This document shows, one piece after another, positions 46,439 through 54,397 of a stretch of 64,000 nucleotides of DNA (its first letter is position 1; every line of letters starts with the position of its first letter). The position numbers and the translations under genes were made by a program. The notes beneath the pieces were generated by a model that saw nothing but the letters and a program-made list of their open reading frames with translations, was not told where the DNA came from and did no database searches. The stretch is from NCBI RefSeq assembly GCF_014648855.1, contig NZ_BMRX01000010.1:124001-188000 (forward strand), given 5' to 3'. Source of the stretch: Streptomyces parvulus. GTDB lineage: Bacteria > Actinomycetota > Actinomycetes > Streptomycetales > Streptomycetaceae.

Positions 46439-47263
46439 TCACAGCAGGGACTTGTGGAAGACGGACCGCGTCGTCCGGTAGCCGAGCGACTCGTAGAGGC
46501 GCTCGGCCGCGGTGTTGCCGGCGAAGACGTTGAGGCCGATCAGCGGCCGGCCGGCGCCGATCGCCTCGGCCTCGGCCAGCAGCATCAGGGCCCGGCCGTG
46601 CCCTTGGCCCCGGTGCGCCGGGTCGGCCTCGACGTCGAAGACGAAGGCCCGGTCCTCCTGCAGCGCCAGCCACAGGATCCCGACCCGGGTCCCCTCGTGC
46701 TCCAGCACGCTGAACCGCATGTGCTCCGTGGCCGCTCCCCGCGGCAGCAGCGTCTCGTGGTCCCGGCGGGACTTGGCGCGGGCCCCGGCCTCCGGCAGGC
46801 CGCGCTCCATCCAGGTCCGGGCGTACCGCTCGGACTCGTGGGCCCGCCAGGCGTCGAACTCGTCCGGTGTCATGGGGCGGGCGCGGCTGCCCTCCGGCAG
46901 GGCGGGCGGGGTGCCGCCCAGCGGCTTGGTCATGCCGCGGTTGCGCAGGGTGTACCCGAGGGCCTGTACGAGCCGTGCGCCGGCCTCCTCGTCGGCGGCG
47001 ACGCCCACCTCGATCTGTCCGCAGCCCCAGCCGCGCGCGATCTCCTCGGCGGCGAGCGCGGCCACCGTGCCCCGGCCCCGCCCGCGGTCCGGTTCGTCGA
47101 TGCGCAGCCGGTGGATCACGGCCACCGAGTCGCCGAGGGAGGGCGAGGTGCCGAGGTGTATGTCGCCGACGGGACGGCTGTTCACGCACACCCGGTAGCG
47201 GCGTGAGCGCGTCCCGTCGGCGGCGCGCTGGAGCGGCTCGGTCGGCCGCAGGGTCGTGGTCAT
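46439..47263 (-). CDS. Tandem GNAT N-acetyltransferase
   Basis: A 274-residue protein with two GNAT domains. The first (about 25-105) has the acetyl-CoA motif RIDEPDRGRGRGTVAAL. The second (about 130-274) has DPAHRGQGHGRALM and the C-terminal FAGNTAAERLYESLGY motif. Tandem GNAT proteins include mycothiol synthase, but that enzyme is better known at another locus and I do not claim it here. The substrate is unknown. The ATG at 47263 starts the family-like region. Confidence 0.85.
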   Translation of the reverse strand: MTTTLRPTEPLQRAADGTRSRRYRVCVNSRPVGDIHLGTSPSLGDSVAVIHRLRIDEPDRGRGRGTVAALAAEEIARGWGCGQIEVGVAADEEAGARLVQALGYTLRNRGMTKPLGGTPPALPEGSRARPMTPDEFDAWRAHESERYARTWMERGLPEAGARAKSRRDHETLLPRGAATEHMRFSVLEHEGTRVGILWLALQEDRAFVFDVEADPAHRGQGHGRALMLLAEAEAIGAGRPLIGLNVFAGNTAAERLYESLGYRTTRSVFHKSLL

Positions 47264-47310
47264 CACGGCAGTTCTACCCACCGGGGCGCCCTACGGCAGC
47301 CGAATATCGC

Positions 47311-48132
47311 TCAGGGATCGAGGTCGTCCCCGGAGCGCTCCTCGAAGACCCGCATGGCCTTGGCGGTCACCGGGCCGGGGGCACCGGGCAGTTCGCGGCC
47401 GTCGACCCGGTGCACGGCCTGCACGTCGCGCAGGGTGGAGGTCAGGAAGACCTCGTCGGCGCGGTCCAGGACGTCCAGCGGCAGGTCGCTCTCGCGGGCG
47501 CCGCTCCACTCGACGGCCAGGGCACGGGTGATGCCGGCCAGGCAGCCGGAGGCGACCGGCGGGGTGTGGATCTCGCCGTCGAGGACGACGAAGACGTTGG
47601 AGCCGGTGCCCTCGCAGAGCTGCCCGACCGTGTTGGCGAACAGCGCCTCCGAGGCGCCCTGTTCGCGGGCACGGGCCAGGGCGACGACGTTCTCCGCGTA
47701 GGAGGTGGTCTTCAGACCGGCCAGCGCGCCGCGCTCGTTGCGGGTCCACGGCACCGTGATGACGGCCGTGGAGTCGGGGCGGCGGGCGGTCTCGCCGAGG
47801 GCGACGACGAGGGTCGGGCCGTGCTCGCCGCGGTCGGAGCCGAGCGGGCCGTGGCCGCCGGTGTAGGTGATGCGGAGCCGGCCCAGCGGTACGGGGTCGG
47901 CCGCCAGGACGGCGGCACAGGCGCGGCGGACCTCGTCGAGGTCGGGGTCGGGCAGGCCCAGACCGCGGGCCGAGCGGGTCAGCCGGTCCAGGTGGCGGGT
48001 CAGGGCGAACGGCCGGCCGGCCACCGCCTTCACCGTCTCGAAGATGCCGTCGCCCACGGTCAGCCCGTGGTCGAGGACGGAGACACGGGCGGATTCGATG
48101 TCCTTGAGCCCGCCGTCGAGCCAGATCTTCAC
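47311..48132 (-). CDS. pabC: Class IV aminotransferase, probable aminodeoxychorismate lyase (PabC)
   Basis: Fold-type IV PLP enzyme of 273 residues. The PLP Lys is in GLKTTSYAENVVA near 145-157, and the N-terminal signature is DHGLTVGDGIFET. The C-terminal phosphate motif region contains LDRADEVFLTSTLR. The GTG start overlaps the pabB stop as GTGA, and the pairing with a chorismate-using enzyme makes aminodeoxychorismate lyase (p-aminobenzoate formation for folate) more likely than branched-chain or D-amino acid transaminase. Substrate assignment rests on context. Confidence 0.88.
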   Translation of the reverse strand: MKIWLDGGLKDIESARVSVLDHGLTVGDGIFETVKAVAGRPFALTRHLDRLTRSARGLGLPDPDLDEVRRACAAVLAADPVPLGRLRITYTGGHGPLGSDRGEHGPTLVVALGETARRPDSTAVITVPWTRNERGALAGLKTTSYAENVVALARAREQGASEALFANTVGQLCEGTGSNVFVVLDGEIHTPPVASGCLAGITRALAVEWSGARESDLPLDVLDRADEVFLTSTLRDVQAVHRVDGRELPGAPGPVTAKAMRVFEERSGDDLDP

Positions 48133-49181
48133 GTCGGTAGCGCCTCTCCACTTCCGGTGACCTCGTACTCCCCCGACGCTACCGCGAGCAGCCGGGACGC
48201 CTTGAGTTCGGTCTCCCGCCACTCGCCCTCGGGGTCGGACCCCCAGGTGATACCGGCCCCGGTGCCGAAGCGCAGCAGCCCCTCGGCCCGGTCGGCCCAG
48301 AACGTGCGGATGCCCACGGCCAGCTCCCCGGTGCCCCGGTCCGCGTCGACCCAGCCGACTCCCCCGCAGTACGGGCCGCGGGGGGCGGTCTCCAGCGCGT
48401 CGATGATCCGCAGGGCGCTCGACTTGGGCGCGCCGGTGACCGAGCCGGGCGGGAAGGCGGCGTCGAACAGCTCCGGCCAGCCGCATCCGGGGCGCAGCTG
48501 TCCGCGCACCGTCGACACGAGGTGGACGAGGCCGGGGTGCTTCTCGACGGCGCACAGGTCAGGGACGGTGACGGTACCCGTGGCGCAGACCCGCCCGACG
48601 TCGTTGCGGACCAGGTCCACGATCATGACGTTCTCGGCGTAGTCCTTCTCCAGCAGGTCGGCCTCGGTCCGCCCGGTCCCCTTGATCGGCCCGGACTCCA
48701 CGGTCCGGCCGTCCCGGCGCAGGAACAGCTCGGGCGAGGCGGTGGCGATCTCGACGCCGTGCCGGGGCAGCCGTACCGTGCCGGCGTACGGCGCCGGGTT
48801 GCCCCGTGCCAGCAGGGCGGTGAGGGCGTCCAGGTCCGCGTCCGGGGCGAGGGGCGCCGAGAGGACCCGGCAGAGGTTGGCCTGGTAGACCTCGCCCGCC
48901 GCTATGTGCTCGCGGATGCGCCGGACCGCCGCCGTGTACGCGGCGCGGTCCAGGGAGGACGTCCAGTCGCCGACCGCGGGACCGCGCCACCGCCCGGGGG
49001 CGGGCGCGGGCACCGGCTCCGTACGTACCTCGGCGAAGCGTGCGCAGGTCGTACGGCCCTCGAAGTCCGCGCAGACGGCCCAGAAACCCTCGGACTCCAG
49101 GGCGGCGGGATCGCTCGTGACGTCGAGGAGACCGGTGGCTACGCGGTCGCCGAAGCGGGCGAGAGGAGGGAGGTCGTGCAC
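48129..49181 (-). CDS. pabB: Aminodeoxychorismate synthase component I (PabB)
   Basis: Converts chorismate to 4-amino-4-deoxychorismate with ammonia from a glutaminase. The 350-residue protein is the chorismate-binding domain without a fused amidotransferase. Visible motifs are GEVYQANLCR, the PIKGT segment (SGPIKGTGRTEAD), MIVDLVRNDVGRVC, and PPGSVTGAPK. The lysine of PIKGT marks the aminodeoxychorismate or isochorismate type. The GTG start (HDLPPLARFGD) is used. Coupled to pabC. The glutaminase partner is not in the window. Confidence 0.9.
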   Translation of the reverse strand: MHDLPPLARFGDRVATGLLDVTSDPAALESEGFWAVCADFEGRTTCARFAEVRTEPVPAPAPGRWRGPAVGDWTSSLDRAAYTAAVRRIREHIAAGEVYQANLCRVLSAPLAPDADLDALTALLARGNPAPYAGTVRLPRHGVEIATASPELFLRRDGRTVESGPIKGTGRTEADLLEKDYAENVMIVDLVRNDVGRVCATGTVTVPDLCAVEKHPGLVHLVSTVRGQLRPGCGWPELFDAAFPPGSVTGAPKSSALRIIDALETAPRGPYCGGVGWVDADRGTGELAVGIRTFWADRAEGLLRFGTGAGITWGSDPEGEWRETELKASRLLAVASGEYEVTGSGEALPT

Positions 49182-49289
49182 GTGCCCGAGTCTAGGCGGG
49201 TGTGCCGCAGGGCACTCGAACGTGTCCTTCCGGGTGGCCTGACCAGGTCCGCGACCGGACGCACCGCAGCACGCTGCACAAACGCGTTT

Positions 49290-49317
49290 TTGTACTGGCC
49301 CCGGAATCCGCTAGAGT
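49290..49317 (+). promoter_or_regulatory. Candidate promoter of the tRNA-Gly/Cys/Val cluster
   Basis: TTGTAC (49290-49295) and TAGAGT (49312-49317) with 16-base spacing, about 42 bases before the tRNA-Gly 5' end. Good match to the housekeeping HrdB pattern. Confidence 0.65.
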
Positions 49318-49358
49318 TCATCACGTCGCCGGGCCGCGCAAGCGGACCGAACCGACAG

Positions 49359-49431
49359 GCGGACGTAGCTCAGTTGGTAGAGCGCAACCTTGCCAAGGTT
49401 GAGGTCGCGAGTTCGAGCCTCGTCGTCCGCT
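49359..49431 (+). tRNA. tRNA-Gly (anticodon GCC)
   Basis: 73-nt cloverleaf with acceptor GCGGACG, anticodon stem CAACC/GGTTG enclosing TTGCCAA (anticodon GCC), and T-loop TTCGAGC. CCA is not encoded. First of five tRNAs in one transcript. Confidence 0.96.
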
Positions 49432-49469
49432 CGCAGGAACAGAGGGCCTCCCGGGCCTTCTGCACTCCT

Positions 49470-49540
49470 GGTGGAGTGGCCGAGAGGCGAGGCAACGGCC
49501 TGCAAAGCCGTCTACACGGGTTCAAATCCCGTCTCCACCT
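49470..49540 (+). tRNA. tRNA-Cys (anticodon GCA)
   Basis: 71-nt cloverleaf with acceptor GGTGGAG/CTCCACC, anticodon loop CTGCAAA (anticodon GCA) and T-loop TTCAAAT. Unlike its neighbours it is followed directly by an encoded CCA at 49541-49543. Confidence 0.95.
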
Positions 49541-49544
49541 CCAA

Positions 49545-49616
49545 GGACGATTAGCTCAGCGGGAGAGCGCTTCCCTGACACGGAAGAGGTCACTGGTTCA
49601 ATCCCAGTATCGTCCA
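49545..49616 (+). tRNA. tRNA-Val (anticodon GAC), copy 1
   Basis: 72-nt gene with acceptor GGACGAT/ATCGTCC, anticodon stem CTTCC/GGAAG enclosing CTGACAC (anticodon GAC, codons GUC/GUU), and T-loop TTCAATC. Confidence 0.96.
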
Positions 49617-49652
49617 CTGATCCGCAAGGATCACCGATCCGTATGGATCCCC

Positions 49653-49724
49653 GCGCGATTAGCTCAGCGGGAGAGCGCTTCCCTGACACGGAAGAGGTCA
49701 CTGGTTCAATCCCAGTATCGCGCA
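49653..49724 (+). tRNA. tRNA-Val (anticodon GAC), copy 2, variant acceptor stem
   Basis: Same body as copy 1, but the acceptor stem is GCGCGAT paired with ATCGCGC. Both strands of the stem have changed together, so pairing is kept. Confidence 0.96.
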
Positions 49725-49745
49725 CGCAGCATCCGCGGTACCCCC

Positions 49746-49817
49746 GGACGATTAGCTCAGCGGGAGAGCGCTTCCCTGACACGGAAGAGGTCACTGGTTC
49801 AATCCCAGTATCGTCCA
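49746..49817 (+). tRNA. tRNA-Val (anticodon GAC), copy 3
   Basis: Identical to copy 1 over its 72 bases, with acceptor GGACGAT/ATCGTCC. Last tRNA before the terminator. Confidence 0.96.
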
Positions 49818-49825
49818 CACCGATC

Positions 49826-49858
49826 GAAGCCCCAGCCGTCTCACACGGCCGGGGCTTC
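49826..49858. terminator. Terminator of the tRNA cluster
   Basis: 14-bp stem with one A-C mismatch (49826-49839 with 49845-49858) and CTCAC loop, 8 bases past the last tRNA. It also serves the convergent zinc-ribbon gene. Confidence 0.7.
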
Positions 49859-49897
49859 GTCGCATCCGGCCGCGTGAGACGGCCGGATCAGCCGGGG

Positions 49898-50191
49898 TCA
49901 GCTGGAGAAGAGCATGCGGCCGAAGCCCTTCTGGCGGTGGTGACCGTAGTGGCCGTGACCGTGGCCGCCGTGCGGGGCGCCCCAGGCGGGCTGCTGCGCG
50001 GCCGGGTACCCCTGCGGGGCGGCGGGCGGGGCCGGCGGCGGGGCGGACTGGGACCACTGGGCCTCCAGGCGGGTCAGCGACTCCAGCTCGCCGTAGTCCA
50101 GGAAGATCCCGCGGCAGCCGCTGCACTGCTCGATCTGAACGCCGTTGCGGTTGTAGGTGTGCATCGGTGCGTGGCACTTGGGGCACTGCAT
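49898..50191 (-). CDS. TFIIB-type zinc-ribbon small protein
   Basis: A 97-residue protein with an N-terminal zinc ribbon (C3, C6, C23, C26 in CPKC and CSGC) of the zf-TFIIB group and the ribbon-following motif GIFLDYGELE. A Pro/Ala/Gln-rich linker and a Gly/His-rich segment (HGGHGHGHYGHH) follow, which may bind metal as well. The end is RMLFSS. The ATG start is clear. Function unknown; the family appears in many bacteria as small proteins of unknown role. Confidence 0.85.
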   Translation of the reverse strand: MQCPKCHAPMHTYNRNGVQIEQCSGCRGIFLDYGELESLTRLEAQWSQSAPPPAPPAAPQGYPAAQQPAWGAPHGGHGHGHYGHHRQKGFGRMLFSS

Positions 50192-50292
50192 GGACGGCTC
50201 AACTCCTCGCCGGTCGGTCCTGCTTCGCGTATCGCCAGGACAGACTCTGTCCGGCCGCGGGTCGGTTGCACCCTACTTCTCGGAAATTCGGC

Positions 50293-51225
50293 TCATCCGC
50301 CAGGGGCCGACGGTCGCATCGCGGCCATGCGGGCGCAGGCGTCGACCAGGGGCAGCTCCGCCTCGTCCAGCGGCCGGTCCGCCGCGGCGGCCTTGGTGAC
50401 GGCGCGGGCCGCGGTCTGGACCGTGAGGGCGCGGGCGGGGACGTCCAGCGCGGGCCAGGGGTCGCCGTCGGCGGGGACGGCGGGGCCGCCGGCGGCGCGG
50501 TAGGCGGTGAGGAAGCGCTGCCACTCCTCGGGCGGGAGCAGGCCGCAGGCGTACCAGGCCGCCGGGCGGGCCAGGTCCCAGGCCGGGTCGCCGGTGCCGA
50601 GGTCGTCGACGTCTATCAGCAGCCAGGGCCCCGCGGGCGCGGGATGGCGCACGAGTTGGCCGAGGTGCAGGTCGCCGTGGCACAGCGCGGTCGCCGCGGG
50701 CGGGCCGGTCTCGGCGCGGGCCCAGGAGGGCAGTCCGGCCCAGGCGCCGAGCACCGGCCCGGCGGCCGGGTGGTGCGGGGCGCCGGTCCGCAGGCGGGCG
50801 ACGGCCCGGGCCGCCTTCGCGGGCCCGCTCATCGCGGGCACACCCTCCTCGGGCACCGGGGCGCGGTGCAGGCGGGCGAGGAGTCCGGCGGCCGCCTCCC
50901 ACGGCGCCGCGTCCGGGTCCTCGGGGTCCACGGGCGTGCCGTAGGGCCAGAAGGTGACGGGCCTGCCGTGCAGGGTGACCGGGGTTGGGGCGAGCGGCGG
51001 CAGGAACACGCCGGGCAGCCCGGCGGCGACCGCGACGCGGCGGGCCAGGGCGGCGGGGTCGGTGTCGGGCGCGTGGGCCTTGGCCACGGTGCCGGCGTGG
51101 CGGACGACGCTGGCGTCCGGGCGGTCGGCGAGGGTGGCCGCGCCGCAGGGGCAGGCCCGGGCGCCCGCGTGGGCCGTCGCCCTGACGCGGGCCGCGAGGG
51201 CGGGAAGGAGGGCGTCCGTGGTCAC
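50293..51225 (-). CDS. Aminoglycoside phosphotransferase-like kinase
   Basis: A 310-residue protein of the APH/choline-kinase fold. The catalytic loop is HGDLHLGQL near 194-202, with Gln where most families have Asn. The metal-binding segment is DVDDLGTGDPAWDLARP. The N-terminal ATP-binding lobe is weakly conserved and has a Cys-x-Cys (ACPCG). The GTG at 51225 starts the family-like region, without a well-placed ribosome-binding site. The substrate is unknown; many homologues phosphorylate sugars or small metabolites, and resistance should not be assumed. Confidence 0.82.
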   Translation of the reverse strand: MTTDALLPALAARVRATAHAGARACPCGAATLADRPDASVVRHAGTVAKAHAPDTDPAALARRVAVAAGLPGVFLPPLAPTPVTLHGRPVTFWPYGTPVDPEDPDAAPWEAAAGLLARLHRAPVPEEGVPAMSGPAKAARAVARLRTGAPHHPAAGPVLGAWAGLPSWARAETGPPAATALCHGDLHLGQLVRHPAPAGPWLLIDVDDLGTGDPAWDLARPAAWYACGLLPPEEWQRFLTAYRAAGGPAVPADGDPWPALDVPARALTVQTAARAVTKAAAADRPLDEAELPLVDACARMAAMRPSAPGG

Positions 51226-51255
51226 CGGGTGAGGGTACGCACCCTCCTCGCGGAC

Positions 51256-51302
51256 ACGGCAATGCCGGCGCAGCTCCCCAGCTGCGCCGGCATTCTTGCC
51301 GT
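51256..51302 (-). terminator. Terminator after the 60-residue membrane gene
   Basis: Long hairpin with a 15-bp perfect inner stem (51261-51275 with 51280-51294) and CCCC loop. The outer ACGGC/GCCGT pairs extend it after a short bulge. About 80 bases past the gene stop. Confidence 0.65.
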
Positions 51303-51380
51303 CCGCCGCACCCCCGTCCCCACGGGGTTTCATGGGTGGATGTCCCCGCCCGGACCGCTCTTCCGGGCCCGGGGCGCCGC

Positions 51381-51563
51381 TCAGCGCCCCAGCACCACAC
51401 CCACGGACGACGCCTGTGTGGCCACTGTCTCCCACCCGTCGAAGACGAGGAGGAGCAGGACCGCCAGGGGAAGGGCCATGAGCGTCGCCACCGCGGGGTG
51501 ACGGCGGCCCTGACGGCGGGTCTCCCGCGTGCGGACCAGCGTCCGCGGCAGCGTCTGGGCCAT
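51381..51563 (-). CDS. Small membrane protein (60 residues)
   Basis: A 60-residue protein with a basic N-terminus (RTLVRTRETRRQGRR) and one transmembrane segment at about residues 27-41 (MALPLAVLLLLVF). A short, mildly polar C-terminal tail follows. The positive-inside rule places the N-terminus in the cytoplasm. The ATG at 51563 has AGGAGAGG at about six bases, a strong site that decides the start against an upstream extension to 51683. It is preceded by a long inverted repeat. No family recognised. Confidence 0.7.
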   Translation of the reverse strand: MAQTLPRTLVRTRETRRQGRRHPAVATLMALPLAVLLLLVFDGWETVATQASSVGVVLGR

Positions 51564-51595
51564 GGTCCTCTCCTGACCGATTCCGTTGTCCTTGG

Positions 51596-51645
51596 CAAGC
51601 GGCGGGTGTCCGACCTCGGGGGACGAGTACCGCACCCGCCGCTTG
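51596..51645. repeat. Long inverted repeat upstream of the 60-residue membrane gene
   Basis: Perfect 13-base arms CAAGCGGCGGGTG (51596-51608) and CACCCGCCGCTTG (51633-51645) around 24 bases. It begins about 20 bases upstream of the ribosome-binding site, so it could fold in the mRNA leader or act as a DNA operator. Confidence 0.6.
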
Positions 51646-52152
51646 ACCTCAAATCTAGGCGTCCGGGGATCTCCGGACGTCATGCCCTCGTACCGAATGC
51701 CGGGCCTCCCGGAGGATGACCCGTGAGGAGTGGACTACTCCCCTGGGTGGAGACACGGTCCCGGGTCTCGGGGTCTTCCCGGACGGGGTGCCCGCCCCGC
51801 CCCGCTTTCGCCGGGATGTCCGGTGACTTCGCTCACTTCCGAGACCGGCCGGTACGCCCCCGTACCCGCCCGGCGTGCCGCGCCGGACGGCTCGGCACGG
51901 CGTGCGCGGGGGGCGTGACCCGGGCCCGCCGACCCCGTCGCACGACCGGCCCTCCGGGACCCAATACCCCGTCGGCCACGGCCGGTTGGGATCAGCGGCC
52001 GCCGCACATCGCACCGCGCGCGGATTGGCTGACCGCCCCTCAACTGTCGCACCCGGCACTGACAATCCGTCGTCGCGAGAGGGCGCGGCCTCTGCGCGCG
52101 GGCGGCCGTGGAAACGTAAGCTGTGGCTCGTCACAGGGACCGGGCAGCGGGG
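51646..52152. other. Gene-free intergenic region before the kinase gene
   Basis: About 500 bases between the divergent small membrane gene and the kinase gene. Open frames here are Arg/Pro/Gly-rich and merge into wrong frames of the kinase, so I call none. A TAAGCT -10-like box near 52116 may belong to the kinase promoter, but no convincing -35 partner is visible. Confidence 0.5.
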
Positions 52153-53550
52153 ATGAACATGGCGATGATGCGCCTGAGGCGCGAGGACCCGCGCGTCGTC
52201 GGCTCGTTCAGGCTTCACAGGCGGCTCGGCGCGGGTGGGATGGGCGTGGTCTACCTGGGCTCCGACAAGAAGGGGCAGCGGGTCGCGCTGAAGGTCATCC
52301 GGCCGGACCTGGCCGAGGACCAGGAGTTCCGGTCGCGCTTCGCGCGCGAGGTCTCCGCGGCGCGGCGGATCCGGGGCGGCTGCACCGCCCGGCTGGTCGC
52401 CGCCGACCTGGACGCGGACCGCCCCTGGTTCGCCACGCAATACGTGCCCGGCCCCTCCCTGCACGACAAGGTCGTCGACGGGGGCCCGCTCGGCGCGGCG
52501 GACGTCGCCGCGGTGGGCGCCGCGCTCTCCGAGGGCCTGGTCGCGGTGCACGAGGCCGGGGTGGTGCACCGGGACCTGAAGCCGTCCAACATCCTGCTGT
52601 CCCCCAAGGGGCCTCGGATCATCGACTTCGGCATCGCCTGGGCGACGGGCGCCTCCACGCTCACGCACGTCGGCACCGCGGTCGGCTCCCCCGGTTTCCT
52701 CGCGCCCGAGCAGGTGCGCGGGGCCGCGGTCACGCCGGCCACGGACGTGTTCTCGCTGGGTGCCACGCTGGCGTACGCGTCGATGGGCGACTCGCCCTTC
52801 GGGCACGGCAGTTCCGAGGTGATGCTGTACCGCGTGGTGCACGAGGAGGCCCAGCTGCACGGTGTCCCCGACGCGCTGGCCCCGCTGGTGCGGGCGTGCC
52901 TGGCCAAGGACCCCGAGGAGCGCCCCAGCACGCTGCAACTGTCGCTGCGGCTGAAGGAGATCGCCGCCCGCGAGGCCCAGGGTCTGGCCGACGCCCGGCC
53001 GCCCGCTCCGCGCAGCGCGGAGGCCGACCTCCCGACGGGCCGGCTCGCCGACACCTACCCGGAGCGCGCGCCCCGGCGCCCGCAGGGCACTCCGGCGCCG
53101 CGGAGCACGTCGGGTTCCCGTGGACCTGCGCCCCGGCGTACGACTCCCCCGCGCGGCGGCGTGCCCTCGCGCGGGGGTACGCCGTCGCGCACCGGCGGTT
53201 CGGGCGCGCGGCCCGCGTCCAGGTCCACTCCCGCCCCCCGGGACGCCGCCGGCCGCGGCACCGGGCGCAACGACGGCGGCCGTCCCGGGCCGCGCAGTGG
53301 GGCGGGGCGCACCGGCCCGAGGACCACCGGGACCGGGCGGCGCCGGCCCGCGAACCCGCGGCTGCTGCGGCAGCGCCTGTTCGTGTTCGTCGTGGTGACG
53401 CTGCTGGTGGCGCTGGGGATCGCCGTCGCGCAGGGCTGCCAGGGCCCCTCGCAGGGCCTCGGCGACGGGCGCGGTGAAGTGCGGGCGGCGCAGGGGCCGG
53501 TGGAGACGGCCGGCGTGTCCTTGCCGGGGCAGGGCGGGACCGCGCTGTAG
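52153..53550 (+). CDS. Membrane-anchored eukaryotic-type Ser/Thr protein kinase
   Basis: A 465-residue Hanks-type kinase. The Gly-rich loop is GAGGMGVVY (about 26-34) and the ATP Lys is K47 in ALKVI. The catalytic loop HRDLKPSN starts at H139 (D141), the metal DFG begins at D158, and APEQ marks the P+1 region. The kinase domain ends near 275. A long low-complexity Arg/Pro/Gly/Thr linker follows, then one transmembrane segment at about 409-429 and a short outer tail of some 35 residues. No PASTA or other sensor domain is present. The ATG at 52153 is used; two more ATGs lie within the next six codons. Confidence 0.9.
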   Translation: MNMAMMRLRREDPRVVGSFRLHRRLGAGGMGVVYLGSDKKGQRVALKVIRPDLAEDQEFRSRFAREVSAARRIRGGCTARLVAADLDADRPWFATQYVPGPSLHDKVVDGGPLGAADVAAVGAALSEGLVAVHEAGVVHRDLKPSNILLSPKGPRIIDFGIAWATGASTLTHVGTAVGSPGFLAPEQVRGAAVTPATDVFSLGATLAYASMGDSPFGHGSSEVMLYRVVHEEAQLHGVPDALAPLVRACLAKDPEERPSTLQLSLRLKEIAAREAQGLADARPPAPRSAEADLPTGRLADTYPERAPRRPQGTPAPRSTSGSRGPAPRRTTPPRGGVPSRGGTPSRTGGSGARPASRSTPAPRDAAGRGTGRNDGGRPGPRSGAGRTGPRTTGTGRRRPANPRLLRQRLFVFVVVTLLVALGIAVAQGCQGPSQGLGDGRGEVRAAQGPVETAGVSLPGQGGTAL

Positions 53551-53577
53551 CGGAGGGCTCCGCACCGCCCGGCTGGG

Positions 53578-54396
53578 CTACGCCGAGGGGCGTCCCACCG
53601 TGACCGCGTAGAAGGCGACCGCGGCGGCCGCGCCGACGTTCAGGGAGTCGACGCCGTGGGACATCGGGATGCGGACCCAGGTGTCGGCGGCGGCCAGTGC
53701 CCGCCGGGAGAGCCCGTCGCCCTCGGCGCCCAGCATCAGGGCCACCCGTTCCATGCGGTGCGGGGCGACCTCGTCGAGGGGCTCGGCGCGGGCGTCCGGG
53801 GTGAGGGCGAGGAGCGAGAAGCCCGCCTCGCGGACCGTTGCCAGACCGGCCGGCCAGCCCTCCAGGCGGGCGTAGGGCACCGAGAAGACCGCGCCCATCG
53901 AGACCTTCACGCTGCGCCGGTACAGGGGATCGGCGCAGTCCGGGGAGAGCAGGACCGCGTCCATGCCGAGAGCGGCGGCGGAGCGGAAGATCGCGCCGAT
54001 GTTGGTGTGGTCGTTCACCGACTCCATGACCACGACGCGCCGGGCGGAGCGCAGCAGCGCGGCCGCCGTCGGCAGGGCGGTGCGGCCCATGGAGGCGAGG
54101 GCGCCGCGGTGCACGTGGTAGCCGGTGACGCGCTCGGCGAGCCGGGGGTCCACGACGTACACCGGGGCCGGGGCCTCGTCGATCACGTCGCGCATGGCGT
54201 CGACCCACTTGGCGGACAGCAGCATCGAGCGCATCGCGTAGCCGGCCTCGCCGGCCCGGCGGATGACCTTCTCGCCCTCGGCGATGAACAGGCCTTCGGC
54301 GGGTTCGCGGCGACGGCGCAGTTCGACGTCGGTGAGGTTCGTGTAGTCGTGCAGGCGCGGGTCGCCGGGGTCGTCGATCGTGACGAGTTCGCCCAT
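53578..54396 (-). CDS. TrmH/SpoU-family RNA 2'-O-methyltransferase
   Basis: A 272-residue SPOUT methyltransferase. Motif 1 is NDHTNIGAIFRSAAALG near 149-165, motif 2 LMLGAEGDGLSR near 218-229, and motif 3 IPMSHGVDSLNVGAA near 244-258. Together they form the SAM-binding trefoil knot. An N-terminal substrate-binding domain precedes it. The RNA target, tRNA or rRNA, cannot be read from the sequence. It starts one base after the stop of the siroheme/precorrin enzyme gene, so the two are co-transcribed. Confidence 0.93.
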   Translation of the reverse strand: MGELVTIDDPGDPRLHDYTNLTDVELRRRREPAEGLFIAEGEKVIRRAGEAGYAMRSMLLSAKWVDAMRDVIDEAPAPVYVVDPRLAERVTGYHVHRGALASMGRTALPTAAALLRSARRVVVMESVNDHTNIGAIFRSAAALGMDAVLLSPDCADPLYRRSVKVSMGAVFSVPYARLEGWPAGLATVREAGFSLLALTPDARAEPLDEVAPHRMERVALMLGAEGDGLSRRALAAADTWVRIPMSHGVDSLNVGAAAAVAFYAVTVGRPSA

Positions 54397-54397
54397 G

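Noticed and set aside
49545..49817. Three near-identical 72-base repeats with short spacers, CRISPR-like at first sight
   Set aside because: Each folds as a complete tRNA-Val cloverleaf with anticodon GAC; repeats are too long and spacers too irregular for CRISPR, and no cas gene is near.
50293..51225. Antibiotic-resistance phosphotransferase
   Set aside because: Only the general APH/choline-kinase fold is seen, the catalytic loop Asn is replaced by Gln, and core-genome context does not suggest a resistance gene.
51723..52152. Open frame running into the kinase gene in another frame
   Set aside because: Arg/Pro-rich, no ribosome-binding site of note and overlaps the kinase out of frame.
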